Notes: generated from the letters alone by a model not told the origin. Shown: positions 1-8,417, numbered from the stretch's first letter. The stretch is 64,000 nt of DNA from Cytobacillus gottheilii (GCF_900166665.1 NZ_LT800494.1:1777262-1841261), one strand, 5' to 3'. Made by a program: numbers and translations.

Positions 1-1
1 A

Positions 2-289
2 AATGGAGCAGAAGAAGAGATGAGATTCGGAATTGCCTTTGCTATTCAATGGATTCATTGGATGAATGGAAAAACAGTAGATATGGAGAATATCCAGCAT
101 TTTGATCAATGGAAAGTACACCCAGTCAATTGCTCGGAAAGAATTCAATTTATCCTGTCAAGACCTGTCTTATATCATTCATATGTTCAGCTTTGTGAAT
201 TAATAGAAGAGTTGGAAAAACAATTCTATAAACTCATAGCTATAAAAGGAATTAGAAAAGCACCTTCTGCAGTGAATAAAGAGGATTGA
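2..289 (+). CDS. ypoC: YpoC-like protein, C-terminal part (5' cut by window)
   Basis: An open frame enters from the left edge (from base 2) and stops at 289, so the visible 95 residues are the C-terminal part and the ATG at 20 is probably internal. The end carries the pattern 'HPVN..ERI.FIL.RP..YHSYVQL.EL..EL.KQ', which I recall from YpoC of Bacillus. The gene lies convergent to ponA, as in B. subtilis where nth-ypoC faces ponA. No biochemical role is known to me. The identification rests on recalled similarity plus synteny. Confidence 0.65.
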   Translation, partial: NGAEEEMRFGIAFAIQWIHWMNGKTVDMENIQHFDQWKVHPVNCSERIQFILSRPVLYHSYVQLCELIEELEKQFYKLIAIKGIRKAPSAVNKED

Positions 290-306
290 TAGATACACAA
301 AGGAAA

Positions 307-626
307 AAAGAGGCTGGGACAAAACGAAACTACTATTTGTAAAACACGAATGTTCATTTTCAAGGTTAACGTGTTTACACAAGCCCGTTCCATTGCGCTC
401 CAGACCCTCGCTTTCCGTTGGGAGGAAGCTGAGCCTCCTCGGAGCAAGCTCCTGCGGGGTCTCACCTTTTCCTCTATTGCCCAAAGGAGTCGAGTGTCCT
501 CCGCTCCATTTCACTCATGCTAATAAAACACATTTTATAATCGTAAAAAAACCGAATGATTAGAAAGATGACTTCCTAACCATTCGGTTCTATGAGAGTG
601 TTAAATACTTATGTCCCAGCCTCTTT
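307..626 (-). repeat. MITE-like element, full copy 1
   Basis: A 320-bp non-coding block is bounded by perfect 15-bp terminal inverted repeats, AAAGAGGCTGGGACA (307-321) and its complement (612-626). Inside are a GC-rich module (about 371-520) and a hairpin built on CCGAATGATTAG/CTAACCATTCGG (about 550-590). The same architecture recurs in opposite orientation at 55646-55956 and in shortened form at 20729-20948 and about 27850-28013. It encodes no transposase, so it looks like a non-autonomous mobile or REP-like element. Short frames inside it are not credible genes. Confidence 0.75.
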
Positions 627-791
627 CTTACCTCCAGTCAATAGTTTTTTTAAAAATTATTTGCTCGAGGTTATGTTTTTTGTCTAGCAGGGGGACAGCC
701 CTCTAGTAAATAAATCATGTGTATGACAAAAAGACCTAACGAGTTTACTTTTTTTCGCAAGGCCATTGTGCTATAGTTTAATTATCCTTAC

Positions 792-2015
792 TTACGATTT
801 TTGAGCTGGTAGTGCGGACTCATAGTCGTATAATATGCCGTGTGTAATAAGATGAAATGCGACTTTCAAAAACTTATTCATACACGCTACAATCGCAACC
901 TTATGGGGCTTACCTTGAGGTTGCTTTTTTAGTTTGTAGTAATAGTCAACGAGATGATTAGGCACTTTTTTTCTCATAAGCATTGTTTTCATCATAAAGA
1001 AAAGAATCTTTCTTAATTTCTTATTCCCTCGCTTATTGATACGATCTTGATAATGTGTATTCCCAGATTGATACCGCATGATATCGATCCCAACATAAGC
1101 GTTTATTTGCTTCGAGTTTTTAAAGCGTCTAATATCACCTAGCTCCCCAATTAATCGGCATGCCGTTGCGTCACCAATTCCAGGAATAGAACGTAAAATC
1201 TTAAACTCCTTTCTTTTCATAGATAGCTCAGCCATTTGTCTAATGAGCTGTTCCTTTTTGTCCTTTAAATCCGCAATCCGACGTGCGTAATCTCTTACCT
1301 GCTCACAGCGAATGTCACTGGATTCAATTGCCGGATACGAATGTTGTGCAGCTTCAAGTAAAACAATGGCTTTTTTCTCAGCACGTTCTGCAGATAAGTT
1401 CTTTTGTGTATTCCTCTTTAAGTTATTTTTGATGACTGTTTTTGAATGGGCCAACAATAATGCCGGATGTGGGTACAGCTGGACAAAATTTAAAAACAGA
1501 GCTGATTTAGGTGTAATTAGCCGTTCCAATTCTGGAAATGATAATTGTAAAATTGCATGCATTCGGCTGCGTAAGTAGGTCATCTCTTCAGCTGTTTCAT
1601 CATAATACCGTGTTATTGCACGCATTTGTTCATAATACTCATCTTGCGTATAGGTTTTCTCGCGTTCCATTTTAAAATGTGATTTGGCAAGTTCGTGTGC
1701 ATCATTGATATCTGTTTTATGGCGACGCATTGTAGCCATTTGTAAGTTCGCTTCTAGTGGATTCATTCGGTAATAGGTATAACCGTAATCACAAAGGAAC
1801 TTTTCTATCGGTTTTGAATACACGCCTGTTGCTTCAAACACGATTTCAGGTTGTTCCCCATCGAGAGAAGATAGCTCCTCAATACGACTTTGAAGGCGTT
1901 CAAAATCAGCACGTGTATGATGTATTTCTCCTTCAAATTCACAGCGCTTATAACGGTTGTAAATGACAAAATGACTTTTGCCTTTACTTATATCTAAAGC
2001 GATGACATGTTGCAT
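792..2015 (-). CDS. IS110-family DEDD transposase/recombinase
   Basis: This 407-residue protein is full length for the family and starts at an ATG with AAGGAG seven to eight bases upstream. The N-terminal RuvC-like domain shows the acidic set D8 (ALDISKGK), E61 (VFEATG), D102 and D105 (KTDINDAHE). A coiled middle follows. The C-terminal transposase_20 domain has the helix-hairpin-helix 'SIPGIGDATA' and the segment 'YQSGNTHYQDRINKRGN', where S317 is the probable catalytic serine. Established knowledge: these recombinases move a circular intermediate guided by a structured bridge RNA encoded at an element end. No frameshift is visible, so the element may be active. Confidence 0.93.
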   Translation of the reverse strand: MQHVIALDISKGKSHFVIYNRYKRCEFEGEIHHTRADFERLQSRIEELSSLDGEQPEIVFEATGVYSKPIEKFLCDYGYTYYRMNPLEANLQMATMRRHKTDINDAHELAKSHFKMEREKTYTQDEYYEQMRAITRYYDETAEEMTYLRSRMHAILQLSFPELERLITPKSALFLNFVQLYPHPALLLAHSKTVIKNNLKRNTQKNLSAERAEKKAIVLLEAAQHSYPAIESSDIRCEQVRDYARRIADLKDKKEQLIRQMAELSMKRKEFKILRSIPGIGDATACRLIGELGDIRRFKNSKQINAYVGIDIMRYQSGNTHYQDRINKRGNKKLRKILFFMMKTMLMRKKVPNHLVDYYYKLKKQPQGKPHKVAIVACMNKFLKVAFHLITHGILYDYESALPAQKS

Positions 2016-2203
2016 AAAACCTTCTCCTTTTTAGCCAATCATAGAAGTCTTCACATTGCCTTACCGATTCCATTTTCTTATACACGATCTCTATGGACCC
2101 AACATACTAAACTGATTCAAATAAGGGTGTGAAGTTGGTCTGTTTTTAATACGGACTCTTATGTGGCCCCAGAGGCTGTTCGACCTTCCTTCACTTCTAC
2201 TAT
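2016..2203 (-). ncRNA. Probable IS110 bridge RNA region (upstream of transposase)
   Basis: About 190 bases lie between the transposase start and the ponA terminator with no credible frame. In the IS110 group the bridge RNA is transcribed from this non-coding end just upstream of the recombinase. The reverse strand contains GC-rich, foldable tracts such as 'CAGCCTCTGGGGCC' near 2160-2180. Assignment is by position and family knowledge; I cannot define the target- and donor-binding loops. Confidence 0.4.
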
Positions 2204-2245
2204 ATAAAAATAGTAGCACAAACCATGGCCTTGGTCTGTGCTACT
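2204..2245 (-). terminator. ponA terminator
   Basis: Inverted arms AGTAGCACA (2212-2220) and TGTGCTACT (2237-2245), extended by ACC/GGT pairs, form a hairpin. On the reverse strand it is followed by ATTTTTATA, a rho-independent terminator 28 bases past the ponA stop. Confidence 0.85.
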
Positions 2246-2272
2246 AATCTTAGTATGTTTTTAAAATACGGA

Positions 2273-4957
2273 TTATTGTCCACCACGGTTATTGCTTCCT
2301 TGCTGGTTGTTGGAGCCGCTATTATCTCCTCCACCTGAGTTGCCGGTGTTTTCGCCACCTTCATTTCCGGCTCCATCTTCTGATCCATTTTGGTCTTCTT
2401 CACCATTACCGGATCCTTCTTCATTCTCATCTTCATTTCCCGATTCATTGCCGTTCCCATTGCCATTTCCATTCCCATTTCCATTCCCATTGCCATTTCC
2501 ATTCCCATTACCGTTCCCATTGCCGTTACCTGGGTTTTCCCCATTTTGATCACCAGGATTTTCACCTTCATCTTCTGAACCCTGATCATTTTCATTTGTT
2601 TCGGCTTGTGGAATTTCAATGCTGGTAGCAGCCGGGTCACTTTGCAGCGACTCACGTATTGCTCTGACCGTGAAACGATAAATCGAGCCAGGTTCAATGT
2701 CTTGAAGTGTTAATGATGTGTCGGATATGGTACCGATCTGCTGTTCTGCACCTTCATTTAATGATACGCGTATATCAAATTCCACACCTTCCAGCTCTTC
2801 TGGATAGGTCCAAGACACATTTATCTGATTTGTTTCAGCGTCATACTGAGCGTCAAGTCCGCTAGGTGCATCCAGTTTCTCGAATTTATCAGATACCTCA
2901 TTTGGTGCCGAACCTTTTACAGCATATTCATAAATAATTTGATTTTCCGGAGTGAAATCACTTGCACGTTTAGCAGGATTGCTTCCTTTTTCAATGGCAA
3001 CACGTTCCACACTGCTCGGTTGTTCAAAATCAGGCGTTTCAATTCCTTCTGACACATAGCTCATAATATTTCTGAACAGCTGCTGTGCAATTCTTTGGTC
3101 ATTGCCCGCTTTAATAAAGTTCTTTCGTTCTGTATATCCAGTCCAGATCGCAGCAGTATAATTGGTTGTATAACCTGCAAACCATGCGTCTGGAACTCCG
3201 CCATTTGTGACCCCGTATTCACTGATCTCTTGAGCCGTATAGTTTGTAGTACCTGTTTTTCCTGCTACAGGCAAACCAGAGACGTTTGCTTCACGACCTG
3301 TACCATATGAAGAATTGACTACACTTTTCAGCATATCGCTTATCATAAATGCCGTATAATCTTTCATCACAACTTCGGATTCAGGTTTTAAATCAATTTT
3401 TGTTCCGTCACGCATCTCAATTTCTTTCACAGAATATGGTTCTGTATAGAATCCATTATTGCCAAAAGCACTATATGCTCCTGCCATCTGCAACGGTGAA
3501 ACCTCAAAGGCACCTATTGAATAAGATTCTAGCATCGTTTCAATTGGAATGCCGAGATTATTTGCAAATTCCTTTGATTGATCAAGACCAACTTCCTGTA
3601 ATGCCTTTAAGGCAGGAATATTACGAGAGCGGGCAAGTGCTTCACGCATGGACATTGGCCCAAGGTGGCGGTTATCCCAGTTATTAATGGCAGTGCCGCC
3701 TGAATACGTGTATGGCTCATCTACAATGGTTTCATATGTGCCCCATTGTTTATATTCAATAACAGGTCCATAATCCACGATCGGTTTAAATGTTGAGCCA
3801 GCATGCCTTCTCAAATCGACGGCATAGTTAAATCCGCGTTTGACTTCCAGATTTCTGCCGCCGCCAATTGCTTTAATTTGCCCAGTTTTCGTATCCAGCA
3901 ATGTGATTCCTGCCTGGAATTCGTCATCTGGATATTGGATAACGTCATTTCCATTCAGCAATCCTTCAACATGCTTCTGTGCATTTACATCAAGTGTCGT
4001 GTAAATTTTTAAGCCGTCAGAGAAAATATCTAAATCAGGATATTTGTCTTCCACTTCATCAATCACAACATCAACAAATGAATCATAAGGCATGTCATCT
4101 GTTTCCCGCTGGTCCTCTGGTACAAGAGAGCTTTCAACAGGTATTTCCTGTGCTGCTTTCATCTCTTGTTCGTTAATAAAACCATGCTGGTTCATTAATG
4201 AAAGAACAATGTTTCGGCGCTGTTCAGCGCGATCTGGATGTTTAAATGGATTGTAATTTTCAGGACTTTGCGGCATTCCTGCCAATAATGCCGCTTCATG
4301 AAGTTCTAGCTCATTTAAGTCTTTGTTAAAATAAATTCTTGATGCTGTCAGAACACCATGGCTGCCTTGTGACATCCAAATTTTATTTACATACATCTCA
4401 AAGATTTCTTGTTTTGTATATTTGCGCTCCAGCTGAAATGCCAGCCATGCTTCTTGAGCTTTACGGCTAATCGTCTTTTCATTATTTAAAAATGAATTTT
4501 TGACAACCTGCTGGGTGATGGTACTTGCACCCTCAGAGCCAAAGCCATCTGTAACGTTGGCAATTACAGCTCCGCCTAAACGGATTAAGTCCATGCCGTT
4601 ATGTTTATAGAAGCGGACATCCTCTGTTGCAAGAAATGCATTTTCAACTAAATCAGGAATATCCTCGTAATTCACATAGTCCAATTTTCCAGATCCAACC
4701 TTAGCAATTGTATTACCTTCGCTATCGAAAATTTCAGAAGGTATTGGATCTTTTAAGGCGGATTCATCAAGTGGAGGTGTATCCTTTACCATAAATGCAA
4801 AAGTAGCAGCACCAGCAATCATGCCCACAATACCAAGGACAACTAAAGCGAGAAAGATCCTCTTAAATATGTTTTTTGGATTCTTTTTGCCCTTGTTTTT
4901 TGGCTTGGAGGTAAGCCCTTTGCGACGTTCCTCCCTAGATTGGAATTTTTCTGCCAT
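2273..4957 (-). CDS. ponA: Class A penicillin-binding protein 1
   Basis: This 894-residue bifunctional peptidoglycan synthase polymerises glycan strands and cross-links peptides at the outer membrane face. It has a basic cytoplasmic tail (1-33), one membrane anchor (about 34-56), then a glycosyltransferase domain with 'ATEDVRFYKHNG' (E112) and 'GASTITQQ'. The transpeptidase domain carries STFK (S388-K391), SRN (444-446) and KTGT (567-570). A fibronectin type III-like domain follows (about 695-785). The tail is very acidic and Gly/Asn-rich, with an uninterrupted (Asn-Gly)n run encoded by a hexanucleotide repeat. It is transcribed after recU, as in B. subtilis, and ends in its own terminator. 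Confidence 0.95.
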   Translation of the reverse strand: MAEKFQSREERRKGLTSKPKNKGKKNPKNIFKRIFLALVVLGIVGMIAGAATFAFMVKDTPPLDESALKDPIPSEIFDSEGNTIAKVGSGKLDYVNYEDIPDLVENAFLATEDVRFYKHNGMDLIRLGGAVIANVTDGFGSEGASTITQQVVKNSFLNNEKTISRKAQEAWLAFQLERKYTKQEIFEMYVNKIWMSQGSHGVLTASRIYFNKDLNELELHEAALLAGMPQSPENYNPFKHPDRAEQRRNIVLSLMNQHGFINEQEMKAAQEIPVESSLVPEDQRETDDMPYDSFVDVVIDEVEDKYPDLDIFSDGLKIYTTLDVNAQKHVEGLLNGNDVIQYPDDEFQAGITLLDTKTGQIKAIGGGRNLEVKRGFNYAVDLRRHAGSTFKPIVDYGPVIEYKQWGTYETIVDEPYTYSGGTAINNWDNRHLGPMSMREALARSRNIPALKALQEVGLDQSKEFANNLGIPIETMLESYSIGAFEVSPLQMAGAYSAFGNNGFYTEPYSVKEIEMRDGTKIDLKPESEVVMKDYTAFMISDMLKSVVNSSYGTGREANVSGLPVAGKTGTTNYTAQEISEYGVTNGGVPDAWFAGYTTNYTAAIWTGYTERKNFIKAGNDQRIAQQLFRNIMSYVSEGIETPDFEQPSSVERVAIEKGSNPAKRASDFTPENQIIYEYAVKGSAPNEVSDKFEKLDAPSGLDAQYDAETNQINVSWTYPEELEGVEFDIRVSLNEGAEQQIGTISDTSLTLQDIEPGSIYRFTVRAIRESLQSDPAATSIEIPQAETNENDQGSEDEGENPGDQNGENPGNGNGNGNGNGNGNGNGNGNGNGNGNGNESGNEDENEEGSGNGEEDQNGSEDGAGNEGGENTGNSGGGDNSGSNNQQGSNNRGGQ
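2449..2532 (-). repeat. ponA: Hexanucleotide microsatellite in the ponA 3' end
   Basis: Tandem copies of a degenerate 6-base unit (GGNAAY on the coding strand) encode alternating Asn and Gly in the extracellular tail of PBP1. Because the unit is 6 bp, copy-number change keeps the frame, so tail length could vary between strains. Confidence 0.8.
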
Positions 4958-5097
4958 ATATGTTCATCCTTTCTTACAAAAGCCGAATGTTTTTCATAAG
5001 AATATTAAAAATGTTGATCGTTATCTTATGGCCCTGTTTGCACCTTTTAACTCTAATGCTCTCAGTGCGAAGCTAGGCGTATTAGCTTTTCTTCCTA

Positions 5098-5712
5098 TTA
5101 AAGGTTATAAATATAATCTATTATTTTAATATAGTCAATTGTCGGGTGAAAACCAAGCGGAATGGATTGACCTATTTCCTCGATTTCTTCTTTTTTAATC
5201 GATTTTCTTCCTCCATTTAACATTCTGTCCCAAAATCCTAGTAAATAGGTGGCGTCTAGAAAGAATACTTCGTTTGTTTGAGAGAAACGAAGCAGCACAA
5301 AACAAATTCCGTTTTGATCTAAAACTTTCTTCATATGAATAATTTGGTGTTCATGAAAGTTTTTTAATGGAAATGAAGTTGTATTTTGTGTTTCTTTAGC
5401 CTCAAAATCAATGTATTTCCCTTTGTAAACACCGTTATAATCCGTCGTAGATGCTTGCTTAAAGTATGCTTCTTTAATAACGGCTGCGCTTCGTTTAGGA
5501 TAGTCGACCTGAACAATTTGAAGAGGTGTTGGTTTTTTGTGAATGCACGCAATTCCATGTGCTAAATAGTATTCATTTGATTGATTAATATCTTCCTCCA
5601 ATGTCATTCCTCTGTTGCTATAAGACCATTTTTTTTCTTTATGAGCTAAAGGTTTCGCCGTTTTTTTTGCAGCTGGCACATATCGTTTCCCATTAGGATA
5701 ATGAAAGCTCAT
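5098..5712 (-). CDS. recU: Holliday junction resolvase RecU
   Basis: This 204-residue protein is the usual length for the Firmicute RecU family, which cuts four-way DNA junctions in recombinational repair and chromosome segregation. The basic N-terminus leads to '[13 protein letters not shown]' (E40), then the nuclease core '[21 protein letters not shown]' with D91, E104 and K106 as metal and catalytic residues. It lies upstream of ponA in the same direction with a gap of about 140 bases, the conserved recU-ponA pair. Divergent yppC begins 118 bases away. Confidence 0.95.
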   Translation of the reverse strand: MSFHYPNGKRYVPAAKKTAKPLAHKEKKWSYSNRGMTLEEDINQSNEYYLAHGIACIHKKPTPLQIVQVDYPKRSAAVIKEAYFKQASTTDYNGVYKGKYIDFEAKETQNTTSFPLKNFHEHQIIHMKKVLDQNGICFVLLRFSQTNEVFFLDATYLLGFWDRMLNGGRKSIKKEEIEEIGQSIPLGFHPTIDYIKIIDYIYNL

Positions 5713-5829
5713 TGTTGATCACCTCACAAACTACTACCTATCATACCAAATGTGCAGTAGGTTTGGGTGAATAAATAGCACTATTAAGCAAACGCTAAAC
5801 ACATAAACCAAACATCAGGAGGGAAAGTT

Positions 5830-6834
5830 TTGCTGATCAATGGAAACTCAGCCTTGGATCTAACAGATCATGAGATCATTCGGATCATAAAAAACCAAAC
5901 GGATCGCTGGAACCTGGATAATATTTCAAGAACCAATGCTTACTTGAATTACTATCTTCAGCACCAAGACATGCAGTGGGCTTTTCTGGCCAGTATGGTT
6001 TCCCGCAATGCAGGCTGGAATATGTGCGATTTAGAAGGTGACCTTTTCACTGACCTGCTGAGTGCAACTTTTCGAGTCAGATTGTTTTTAACTTATGAAA
6101 GAGCAAATTGGCTTATATTTCAAGATGCATACCCACAACTCCTCCTCTATCATTATTCGACGAAAATAGGGAAGCCTTTGTTTCATTTATTGCGAAATTT
6201 TCATGTATCTTCCTTTATGGAGGAGGAATGGATGCTGTATTGGCACCATTCTAATAAGCTGAGATTGATGACCTCATTAATTATTAATGAACAAAATGTC
6301 ATTCAAAGACCTGTTATTGAATATGGTGTATATCGGGAAAAAGTTTTTGACTCTATCCTCTTTTCTTTACAGGATTGGTTTCATTTCAGTGTTGTCCTAT
6401 TTCCTACCATTAGGGGAGAGCTGTATGGAGCTAGTGTACACGGATTTAAAGCACCAAGTAACCGAATTGAATTAGGGAAAAACCTGGCTTCTATTTTGTT
6501 CAGCCCTGAACAGTACGACAATTTTCTTGATTTTGCACTAAGAACAGAACATACAGGTTCTAGGTACGATTATGAAAGATATATTCCCTATATGTCTAAT
6601 CGGAAAACGCCGATGCTGAGACTGACGTTTCCGTTTGTAGAACATCATCGGCATCAATACGAGGACTGGAGAAAAACTACGGTGGTAAAGGCGAAATGGG
6701 GCAGAGAAATTGTAAAAGGTGCATCTTCAAAATCATTAACAGAATGGTATTTCTCTAAACAAAACCAGCTTGAATTTGCACATGCTTGCAAAAAAATCAT
6801 GTTTCCCTTTTTGAGCAGGCAAAGAAAGAGATGA
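5830..6834 (+). CDS. yppC: DUF2515 family protein YppC
   Basis: This 334-residue protein starts at a TTG chosen because AGGAGGGAAAG lies just upstream (about 5818-5828). It is rich in Trp, Tyr and His, predicted soluble, with motifs such as 'NISRTNAYLNYYLQH' near the N-terminus and 'SRNAGWNMCDLEGD' around residue 60. It occupies the yppC place divergent from recU. Function is unknown to me. Confidence 0.8.
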   Translation: MLINGNSALDLTDHEIIRIIKNQTDRWNLDNISRTNAYLNYYLQHQDMQWAFLASMVSRNAGWNMCDLEGDLFTDLLSATFRVRLFLTYERANWLIFQDAYPQLLLYHYSTKIGKPLFHLLRNFHVSSFMEEEWMLYWHHSNKLRLMTSLIINEQNVIQRPVIEYGVYREKVFDSILFSLQDWFHFSVVLFPTIRGELYGASVHGFKAPSNRIELGKNLASILFSPEQYDNFLDFALRTEHTGSRYDYERYIPYMSNRKTPMLRLTFPFVEHHRHQYEDWRKTTVVKAKWGREIVKGASSKSLTEWYFSKQNQLEFAHACKKIMFPFLSRQRKR

Positions 6835-6848
6835 TTTTCACTTGTTAT

Positions 6849-6880
6849 CAAAAAAAGCAAGGAGGAATGTTCTCCTTGCT
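6849..6880 (-). terminator. sspM terminator
   Basis: GCAAGGAG (6857-6864) pairs with CTCCTTGC (6872-6879). On the reverse strand a run of seven T follows, so it terminates sspM. It lies right behind yppC on the other strand, but there is no T-run for that direction. Confidence 0.8.
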
Positions 6881-6897
6881 GCTTTGGTGATAGGCGA

Positions 6898-7005
6898 TTA
6901 TGTAGAGGGACGGTCTGGGCCTTCTAATTTTTTGTCGCCGTATCCTGCTTTTTGTTCATTTAATTTTTTGGGCTGGGTTTTATTTTGCTTTTCTTGTTTT
7001 GCCAT
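6898..7005 (-). CDS. sspM: Small acid-soluble spore protein M
   Basis: This 35-residue, very Lys/Gln-rich gene starts at an ATG with GGAGGTG seven bases upstream. It begins MAKQEKQNKTQPKK and ends KKLEGPDRPST. The C-terminal 'KKL.GP.RPST' signature is that of B. subtilis SspM, a minor spore protein made in the forespore. It sits beside yppC as in B. subtilis and has its own terminator. Expression by sigma-G is expected from the family; I did not identify its promoter. Confidence 0.85.
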   Translation of the reverse strand: MAKQEKQNKTQPKKLNEQKAGYGDKKLEGPDRPST

Positions 7006-7080
7006 TGTCTTACACCTCCGTTTATAGCTTTATAAGGTTGTTTAATTGTATGACTAATTACATGGATGAACAGGGACTCA

Positions 7081-7212
7081 TCATCCGTCATCGATATTAT
7101 TTTGTGCAAGTCCTCTTTTTTCATACGCGGAATCTGTGTCGAAATTAAAAGGCTGATCTTGGAGGATTAGTTCTTTCTTTGCCGAATCAGTTCTAGTTTT
7201 GTCATGGTGCAA
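7081..7212 (-). CDS. Possible small hypothetical protein
   Basis: A 43-codon reverse frame starts at TTG and has protein-like composition, including 'LILQDQPFNFDTDSAYEKRG' and the ending 'LAQNNIDDG'. I see no convincing ribosome binding site before the TTG, and an in-frame stop lies a few codons upstream, so the start is doubtful. It could be real or a decayed gene. Confidence 0.35.
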   Translation of the reverse strand: MHHDKTRTDSAKKELILQDQPFNFDTDSAYEKRGLAQNNIDDG

Positions 7213-7275
7213 GGATTTAAAAGATAATCAACGAAAACTAATAGTCTAAGGTTAAAGTAATTGGAGGGTTAATTA

Positions 7276-7530
7276 ATGAACAAAAATGATATGGTAAAAG
7301 AAGAGCTCCTCACAATGCTTTCTGAAATTTGTGGACAGCTGGATGAACTTGAAGGACTTTTAGAAAAAAATGCAGCTCGTACACGTGAAAAATTAATGAA
7401 CCAACAAGCTGAGCACATGATCTCCTCTTATGAGAAGATGAATGACCTTGAAGAAAAACTGAATACAAACACAGCCGACCAAACAGCATTCGCAAACCAC
7501 CGCAGCCTAAAACTTGAACTTGGCTACTAA
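7276..7530 (+). CDS. Small coiled-coil protein (possible YppD counterpart)
   Basis: This 84-residue acidic protein has a good site (TTGGAGGG) ten bases before the ATG. Nearly the whole length is heptad-like helix: 'LLTMLSEICGQLDELEGLLEKN' in two overlapping stretches, then 'MISSYEKMNDLEEKLN'. I do not recognise the family. Its place between yppC/sspM and yppE matches yppD of B. subtilis, but I cannot confirm homology. Confidence 0.7.
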   Translation: MNKNDMVKEELLTMLSEICGQLDELEGLLEKNAARTREKLMNQQAEHMISSYEKMNDLEEKLNTNTADQTAFANHRSLKLELGY

Positions 7531-7670
7531 TTTGCATAGAATAAGGTTTATATTGTAAGTTGGCTGGACATAAGAATTCAACAGATGATATAACTGAACG
7601 AATATGAAGGACTTTAATAGCGGTCTTATAAGCTTATACGCTTCTGAATTGAATACGACTCTTAAAACGC

Positions 7671-7794
7671 GTGAAATGGAGCGGAGGGTACTCGACTCCT
7701 GTGGGAAATAGAGGAAAGGATGAGACCCCGCAGGCTTGCCGAGGAGGCTCAGCTTCCTCCCCGAGGAAAGCGAGTGTCCGTAGCGCAATGGAAC
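7671..7794 (+). repeat. GC-rich intergenic repeat module, stand-alone copy
   Basis: This is the same module as inside the MITE-like elements: ATGGAGCGGAGG, CGACTCCTG.GGG, then GAGGAGGCTCAGC, TTCCTCCCC, GGAAAGCGAGTGTCC and GCGCAATGGAAC. Here it stands alone, without the terminal inverted repeats or the CCGAATG hairpin. It fills most of the gap before yppE. Confidence 0.75.
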
Positions 7795-7921
7795 ATACTT
7801 GTTCTTATAGCTATCTGGTTTTCAACATGAATGTATTGAAACAGCATGTTGAGAAGACTCTTCATTAAAAAATGATTTTTTGGGATATGTAACAGCCGCT
7901 TTCTCGTGGAGTGATTATATA

Positions 7922-8287
7922 GTGGAAATACAAAGGCTTTTGCAGCAAACAGAGAAACTTATTGAATATGTCAACAGAGCAGATGAAAAATATAAGGAAA
8001 TTAAAATTAGCGGAGAAAAAGGCGACTTTTATACAGAAGTAAAACCTTTTGCGGACGAAGTTAAAGAAGTAAATGATGAATGGAAACAAACGGTCATTCA
8101 ATGGATTCAAACAGAAAGACCAAAAAACATTCATGAACAGCAAATTGACTCATGTCATGAACATATTGAAATCATTTCCATTCAATCGTTTTTCCCTGAG
8201 ACAAGCAGAACTAGATTTAAAAATTTAGTGAGTTCATCCATCTATGTTCTTCAAACCATTGTACTGGCATTAGACAATGAAGATTGA
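7922..8287 (+). CDS. yppE: YppE family protein (DUF1798)
   Basis: A GTG start at 7922 gives 121 residues, beginning MEIQRLLQQTEKLIEYV, and matches YppE in length and register. GGAG lies ten bases upstream. A longer reading from TTG 7880 has no ribosome binding site. The 'RPKNIHEQQID' segment near residue 78 and the 'RFKNLVSSSIYVLQTI' end are characteristic. It is predicted to be an all-alpha soluble protein of unknown role. Confidence 0.8.
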   Translation: MEIQRLLQQTEKLIEYVNRADEKYKEIKISGEKGDFYTEVKPFADEVKEVNDEWKQTVIQWIQTERPKNIHEQQIDSCHEHIEIISIQSFFPETSRTRFKNLVSSSIYVLQTIVLALDNED

Positions 8288-8313
8288 GTCGTAAGGAGCA
8301 AAACCAATTATAT

Positions 8314-8357
8314 AACCGAATGATTAGAAATTCCCTCTAATCATTCGGTTTTTTTGT
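8314..8357 (+). terminator. yppE terminator of the CCGAATGATTAG type
   Basis: ACCGAATGATTAGA pairs with TCTAATCATTCGGT and is followed by seven T. The stem is the same as the hairpin inside the MITE-like elements, here without the rest of the element. Confidence 0.85.
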
Positions 8358-8417
8358 TGCGATTGAATATAGGAATGGTTAATTCAACATACAGCCTATT
8401 TACTCTATAGAATGAAC

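Larger units (their letters stand above)
627..2203 (-). mobile_element. IS110-family insertion sequence (limits approximate)
   Basis: The element is defined by its single DEDD transposase gene and flanking non-coding DNA, between the MITE-like repeat on the left and the ponA terminator on the right. IS110 elements lack clear terminal inverted repeats, so exact ends cannot be called from one copy. It is inserted between the convergent ypoC and ponA genes, which are probably next to each other in the ancestral order. Confidence 0.6.

Noticed and set aside
200..514. Reverse frames of 79-104 codons over the left repeat
   Set aside because: They lie inside the MITE-like element, and the same frames break in other copies of the repeat; no ribosome binding site.
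2200..2697. Long frames opposite or out of frame to the ponA 3' end
   Set aside because: They are by-products of the hexanucleotide repeat, which stays open in all frames; ponA itself is complete.
7671..7868. 65-codon frame in the GC-rich repeat
   Set aside because: The same reading appears in other repeat copies with frameshifts; repeat artefact.
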